A stretch of 8,901 nt of DNA from contig CADBQJ010000026.1 in assembly GCA_902796785.1 (NCBI GenBank), positions 1 through 8,901 of the forward strand, given 5' to 3'. This DNA comes from Fibrobacter succinogenes (GTDB lineage: Bacteria; Fibrobacterota; Fibrobacteria; Fibrobacterales; CADBQJ01). A program made the position numbers and the translations under genes. This document shows, piece after piece, positions 6,215 to 8,901 of this stretch (the first letter of the stretch is position 1; every line of letters begins with the position of its first letter). The notes beneath the pieces were generated by a model, which worked only from the letters and a program-made list of their open reading frames with translations, made no database searches and had not been told where the DNA came from.

Positions 6215-6903
6215 GCCTCTCCCGCGCCCGTGGCGCCGTAACGTTCGCGGTAGGCCTTCATCCGGTCGAGCTGGTCGGGGGCGATGGGGAAGAGCGAGGT
6301 GATGGAGCGGTCGACGAGCGCCCCCATCAGGTCGTCGATGGTGATGATCGAGACGGTCTTGACGCCGTGCTCGCGGCGGACCTGCTCCAGCGCGGAGAGG
6401 TTTTCGTCGCCCACCTTCTCCATGCGGTCGACCGAGACGATCAGCCCCTCGATCTTCGCGTTGGGGTAGTTCTTCATCAGCTCCATCGTCTCGCGGACGG
6501 AGGTGCCGGCGGTGATCACGTCCTCCACGATCAGCACGCGGGAGGGCTTGTCGTAGGGCTGGCCGACGATCAGGCCGCCTTCGCCGTGGTCCTTGGCCTC
6601 CTTGCGGTTGAAGGAGACGCCGAGGTCGCGGTTGTAGAGCCGGTGGAGGGCCGCGGCCGAGGCGACGGCGAGGGGGATGCCCTTGTAGGCCGGGCCGTAG
6701 AGGTTGTCGATCGAGCCGCCGAAGTGGTGTTCGATGGCGTGCGCGTAGAATTCGCCCATCCGCGCCAGCTGCGCCCCGGTGCGGATCATGCCGGTGTTGA
6801 TGAAGTAGGGGCTCTTGCGGCCGCTCTTCGTGGTGAAGTCGCCGAAGCGGAGGGCGTCGCATTCCAGGAGGAATCGGACGAATGCTCTGCGGAAGGGTTC
6901 CAT
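6211..6903 (-). CDS. pyrE: Orotate phosphoribosyltransferase
   Basis: A 230-residue cytosolic enzyme that joins orotate and PRPP to give orotidine 5'-monophosphate, the fifth step of UMP synthesis. It shows the PRPP-binding motif VLIVEDVITAGTS at 123-135, the flexible catalytic loop FNRKEAKDHGEGG at 98-110 with the expected Lys, Arg and His residues, and YGPAYKGIPLA at 69-79. These match E. coli-type PyrE closely, and the length is usual or slightly long. The ATG at 6903-6901 has AGGAG 8 nt upstream, and this site overlaps the TAG stop of the nfu gene; the gap between the two genes is 11 nt. The stop overlaps the lipoprotein gene's ATG. It is unusual that pyrE heads a run of envelope genes. 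The dihydroorotate dehydrogenase-like gene that would supply its substrate lies about 650 nt away on the other strand, past the nfu gene. Confidence 0.96.
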   Translation of the reverse strand: MEPFRRAFVRFLLECDALRFGDFTTKSGRKSPYFINTGMIRTGAQLARMGEFYAHAIEHHFGGSIDNLYGPAYKGIPLAVASAAALHRLYNRDLGVSFNRKEAKDHGEGGLIVGQPYDKPSRVLIVEDVITAGTSVRETMELMKNYPNAKIEGLIVSVDRMEKVGDENLSALEQVRREHGVKTVSIITIDDLMGALVDRSITSLFPIAPDQLDRMKAYRERYGATGAGEA

Positions 6904-6914
6904 CTTTCGTTCTC

Positions 6915-7487
6915 CTAGGAGAGCTCGACTTCCAGTTCGGGCGAGACGCCGGCGTGGAGGGCGTCCCTGAGGAAGTCGAGCGTCGTGCTTCCGGCGCTCG
7001 GGCAGTTCCCGCAGGCGCCTGTGTAGTGAATGTAGACCGTTTTGCCCTCCAGGCCGGTCATTTCCGCGCCGCCGCCGTCGGCCGCGAGGCCCGGGCGGAC
7101 CTTCAGGTCGAGCGTCCGCTCGATCAGGCGCAGCTGTTCGGGAAAGGGGAGGGCGAAGAAGTTCGCGGGCGGGGCGGGCTCGTCCGCGGCCTCGGCGGCC
7201 TCGCGAGCCCCCGACCAGGGGGTCAGGTGCTCCTCGAGGGTCATCGTGATCTCGGGCAGCAGCTCCTCCCAGTCGCCCTCGGGGACGAGGGTGACCACGG
7301 CGCTGTTCTCCAGGAGGAAGAGCGAGGAGACGAAGCCGGTGGAGAAGAGCGCCTTCGCGGCGGGGATCCCCTCCGCGTGCGCGGCGTCCCGGACCGAGAC
7401 GGGCGAACGGCCGGCGACGGGAAGGTCGAGCCGGAACCTCCGGGCCTTGGGGTTGGGGGTCTCGAGGACCTTCGTCACGTTCACCAT
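6915..7487 (-). CDS. Nfu/NifU-like iron-sulfur cluster scaffold protein
   Basis: A 190-residue two-domain protein that should carry a [4Fe-4S] cluster and hand it to apo-enzymes. Residues about 5-90 match the Nfu N-terminal domain (LETPNPKARRF, IPAAKALFSTGFVSSLFLLENSAVVTLVPEGDWEELLPEI). A short Ala/Glu-rich linker follows at about 92-108. Residues about 118-188 are the NifU C-terminal domain with DLKVRPGLAADGGG and the cluster-binding CGNCPSA (Cys159 and Cys162, the CxxC pair). The length fits the eukaryotic or cyanobacterial-style Nfu plan rather than E. coli NfuA, whose N-terminal domain is a different (degenerate A-type) one. The ATG at 7487-7485 is the natural family start but has no Shine-Dalgarno; a TATTTTTG box lies 5 nt upstream. 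It is the first gene of the minus operon and divergent from the dehydrogenase gene. Confidence 0.93.
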   Translation of the reverse strand: MVNVTKVLETPNPKARRFRLDLPVAGRSPVSVRDAAHAEGIPAAKALFSTGFVSSLFLLENSAVVTLVPEGDWEELLPEITMTLEEHLTPWSGAREAAEAADEPAPPANFFALPFPEQLRLIERTLDLKVRPGLAADGGGAEMTGLEGKTVYIHYTGACGNCPSAGSTTLDFLRDALHAGVSPELEVELS

Positions 7488-7492
7488 GTCCG

Positions 7493-7524
7493 CAAAAATA
7501 GGCAATTCCCCGTTCCCGCCCCAA
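7493..7524 (-). promoter_or_regulatory. Likely promoter of the nfu-pyrE-envelope operon
   Basis: On the minus strand, TATTTTTG (7500-7493) matches the TAnnTTTG -7 consensus of Bacteroidetes exactly and ends 5 nt before the nfu ATG. TTGGGG (7524-7519) sits 18 nt upstream of it, as a weak -35 (or TTG -33) element. With a start site about 5-7 nt after the box, the mRNA would begin at or next to the ATG, in keeping with the absent Shine-Dalgarno. Confidence 0.5.
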
Positions 7525-7528
7525 TCCT

Positions 7529-7556
7529 CCGCATATGCTAAATTTCCGGCATGCGG
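7529..7556 (+). promoter_or_regulatory. Likely promoter and inverted repeat at the dihydroorotate dehydrogenase start
   Basis: An AT-rich patch, TATGCTAAATTTC (7534-7546), lies just before the ATG at 7551. It offers TATGCT as a -10 (4 of 6 matches to TATAAT) or TAAATTTC as a TAnnTTTG-like box (one mismatch). There is no Shine-Dalgarno. CCGCATATGC (7529-7538) and GCATGCGG (7549-7556) form an inverted repeat with a two-base bulge around the box. It could be an operator or chance. Confidence 0.35.
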
Positions 7557-8747
7557 ACGCCCGAGGAAATCCCCTTCAAGGACCACGACTACGCCCTTTC
7601 GGCGGGCGACCGGGCGCTGGCGCTGATCAAGCTCCTCGTCCCCTCTCCGGAGGCGCGCCACAACCAGCTGGCCAATTTCGCCCGCTGGTCGCGGTTCATC
7701 CCCTTCAAGCCCTCGCTGAAGATTCCCTACGGCATGCGCTCCAAGAAGCCGCTGCAGCGGGTGATCCGCTTCTCCGACAAGAGCAACCCGCTCTACCTCG
7801 GGTCGCCGATCGTCCTGGCGGCGGGCGGCAACAAGGAGGGGGTCCGGCTGGCCGACTTCGCCGGGCTGGGCTTCGGCGGGGTCTCCGTGGGGACCGCGAC
7901 CCGCGTGCCGCGCGAGGGCAACTCCTTCCGGCCGCGCATCCGGATGCTGACGGCCGACCGCGCCATCCAGAACTCCATGGGGCTCAACAACGAGGGGATC
8001 GACGTCGTCGCCAGAAGGGTCGACGAGCAGTTCGGCCGGGCGCGCAAGCGCGGGCTGGCCGTGGGGCTCTCCATCGCCGAAACCCCCGGGCTGGATGACG
8101 AGGAGGAACGCCTCGAGGACGTCCTCTACACCTTCCGCAAGGCCTACAACGTCGCCGAATACGTGGAGATCAACCTCTCCTGCCCCAACACCGGCTTCCG
8201 CCGCATCGACGCCCAGCTGAAGTACCTCGACCGGCTGCTCGAGAGCATCATGCGGATCCGCAGCAGCATCCCGGTGCGCAAGGCGGTCTACGCCAAGCTC
8301 AGCCCCGACATCGGCGAGAACCAGCTGCAGGCGCTCCTCGAACTGGTCGAGCAGCACCACGTCAACGGGCTGGTGCTCTTCAACACCTTCCCCGGCGCCC
8401 GCTCCGAGTTCCTCGAGATGAAGAACTCGCCCGACCGGCTGCAGCCCGTGCGCGCCGACGGCGACCTGGGCGGCGTCTCGGGTCGCCCGCTCTACGTGAA
8501 CACCTTCCGCGCGGTGGAGTACATCAAGAACAGGCTCCCCGACAAGAGCGTCATGGCCGTCGGCGGCATCGACCACGGCGCCAAGGTCTTCGACCTGCTG
8601 CGCATGGGGGCCGACGCGGTGCAGATCTACTCGGCGCTCTCCTACCGCTGGTTCGCGCCGCGCGCCATGCTGGCCGAGCTCTACGCCTGCCTGGCGCAGA
8701 CCGACTGCGCCACGCTCTCCGATCTCCTCGACGGGGAGACCCCTTGA
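7551..8747 (+). CDS. Dihydroorotate dehydrogenase-like flavoprotein
   Basis: A 398-residue FMN enzyme of the dihydroorotate dehydrogenase family, which oxidises dihydroorotate to orotate in pyrimidine synthesis. Visible are SPIVLAAGGNKEG (85-97), GFGGVSVGTATRVP (107-120), NSMGLNNEGID (141-151), the active-site motif EINLSCPNT (206-214), AKLSPDI (248-254), GGVSGRPL (307-314), AVGGID (336-341) and GADAVQIYSA (353-362). Most match the class 2, quinone-linked type (PyrD of E. coli). However, the residue at the expected catalytic-base position is Cys211, as in class 1, where class 2 has Ser. The N-terminal section before the barrel (about 80 residues) is longer than in E. coli, and I see no clear membrane helix in it. 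The start ATG at 7551 lacks a Shine-Dalgarno. The stop overlaps the next gene in TTGA. pyrE nearby supports the pyrimidine role; a related dihydropyrimidine dehydrogenase-type function cannot be excluded. Confidence 0.88.
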   Translation: MRTPEEIPFKDHDYALSAGDRALALIKLLVPSPEARHNQLANFARWSRFIPFKPSLKIPYGMRSKKPLQRVIRFSDKSNPLYLGSPIVLAAGGNKEGVRLADFAGLGFGGVSVGTATRVPREGNSFRPRIRMLTADRAIQNSMGLNNEGIDVVARRVDEQFGRARKRGLAVGLSIAETPGLDDEEERLEDVLYTFRKAYNVAEYVEINLSCPNTGFRRIDAQLKYLDRLLESIMRIRSSIPVRKAVYAKLSPDIGENQLQALLELVEQHHVNGLVLFNTFPGARSEFLEMKNSPDRLQPVRADGDLGGVSGRPLYVNTFRAVEYIKNRLPDKSVMAVGGIDHGAKVFDLLRMGADAVQIYSALSYRWFAPRAMLAELYACLAQTDCATLSDLLDGETP

Positions 8748-8901
8748 ACCGCCTTTTCCGCGCCGCGCTTCCGCTTCTCCTCGCGGCGGCGCCGCTCTTC
8801 GCGCACTACGGCGAATTCGAAAGCGGCGAGGAGCTCCTCCGCCCGCTGGAACCGCCCCGGCGCCAGGCCGCGGTCCACTTCGGCGTCGACCTTTCGCCCA
8901 A
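8744..8901 (+). CDS. Exported protein of unknown function (partial, start only)
   Basis: The frame opens at TTG (8744-8746), which overlaps the dehydrogenase stop as TTGA. GGGGAG (8733-8738) lies 5 nt upstream, a well-placed ribosome binding site. The frame stays open to the window end, giving 52 residues. The first 20 or so (MNRLFRAALPLLLAAAPLFA, reading TTG as Met) are a clear Sec signal peptide with cleavage after LFA. The visible mature start is HYGEFESGEELLRPLEPP, then AAVHFGVDLSP, whose last part could be a beta strand. The rest lies beyond the window, so the family cannot be recognised. The coupled start suggests co-transcription with the dehydrogenase gene. It repeats the pattern seen on the other strand, where envelope genes follow a pyrimidine gene by a 4-base overlap. 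Confidence 0.72.
   Translation, partial: MNRLFRAALPLLLAAAPLFAHYGEFESGEELLRPLEPPRRQAAVHFGVDLSP

Noticed and set aside
7488..8576. Minus-strand open frame extending upstream of the nfu ATG across the dehydrogenase gene
   Set aside because: The nfu family start is at 7487; the extension is antisense to a strongly conserved enzyme and has no family features.
1..8901. Mobile elements, CRISPR arrays, tRNA or rRNA genes, riboswitches
   Set aside because: No transposase or integrase, no spaced direct repeats, no tRNA-like cloverleaf and no intergenic space large enough for a riboswitch were seen; the longest gap is 63 nt.

Overview
The window is 8.9 kb of dense, G+C-rich bacterial DNA (roughly two thirds G+C by eye), with almost no non-coding space. 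It comes from a diderm (Gram-negative) bacterium: it encodes a TolC-family outer-membrane efflux protein, an MlaC-type periplasmic lipid carrier, a lipobox lipoprotein, a probable outer-membrane beta-barrel and several Sec signal peptides. I cannot name the lineage. All three places where transcription most likely starts are short AT-rich islands a few bases upstream of start codons that lack a Shine-Dalgarno sequence. One of them (7493-7500, minus strand) matches the TAnnTTTG -7 element known from Bacteroidetes. This hints at an FCB-type bacterium but does not prove it. No mobile element, CRISPR array, tRNA or rRNA was seen.

Region 1 (1-1848, plus strand): the 3' end of an unrecognised gene, then a STAS-domain protein with a transmembrane helix and coiled coil, then a membrane-anchored lytic transglycosylase. 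The genes abut or overlap by 4 nt and look translationally coupled. They suggest a membrane complex that links a cytoplasmic STAS module to peptidoglycan cleavage.

Region 2 (1849-3940, plus strand): a likely promoter, a TolC-family protein, an MlaC-like protein 12 nt downstream, and a good intrinsic terminator. The terminator lies inside the 3' coding end of the convergent gene.

Region 3 (7487 down to 3892, minus strand): a compact five-gene operon. The order is an Nfu-type Fe-S scaffold, pyrE (orotate phosphoribosyltransferase), a lipoprotein, a probable beta-barrel protein and a small anchored protein with a weakly PEGA-like stretch. The last three are envelope proteins of unknown function tied to two housekeeping genes through 4-base stop/start overlaps.

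Region 4 (7551-8901, plus strand): a dihydroorotate dehydrogenase-like gene, divergent from the Nfu operon across a 63-nt promoter region. It is followed, through a TTGA overlap, by the start of another exported protein cut off by the window edge. The dehydrogenase would make orotate and PyrE would use it, so two consecutive steps of UMP synthesis flank the Nfu gene. The dehydrogenase has a class 2-like scaffold but a class 1-like Cys at the expected catalytic-base position.

The best candidates for undescribed biology are the STAS / lytic transglycosylase pair, the lipoprotein-barrel-anchored protein trio, and the apparently leaderless promoter architecture.
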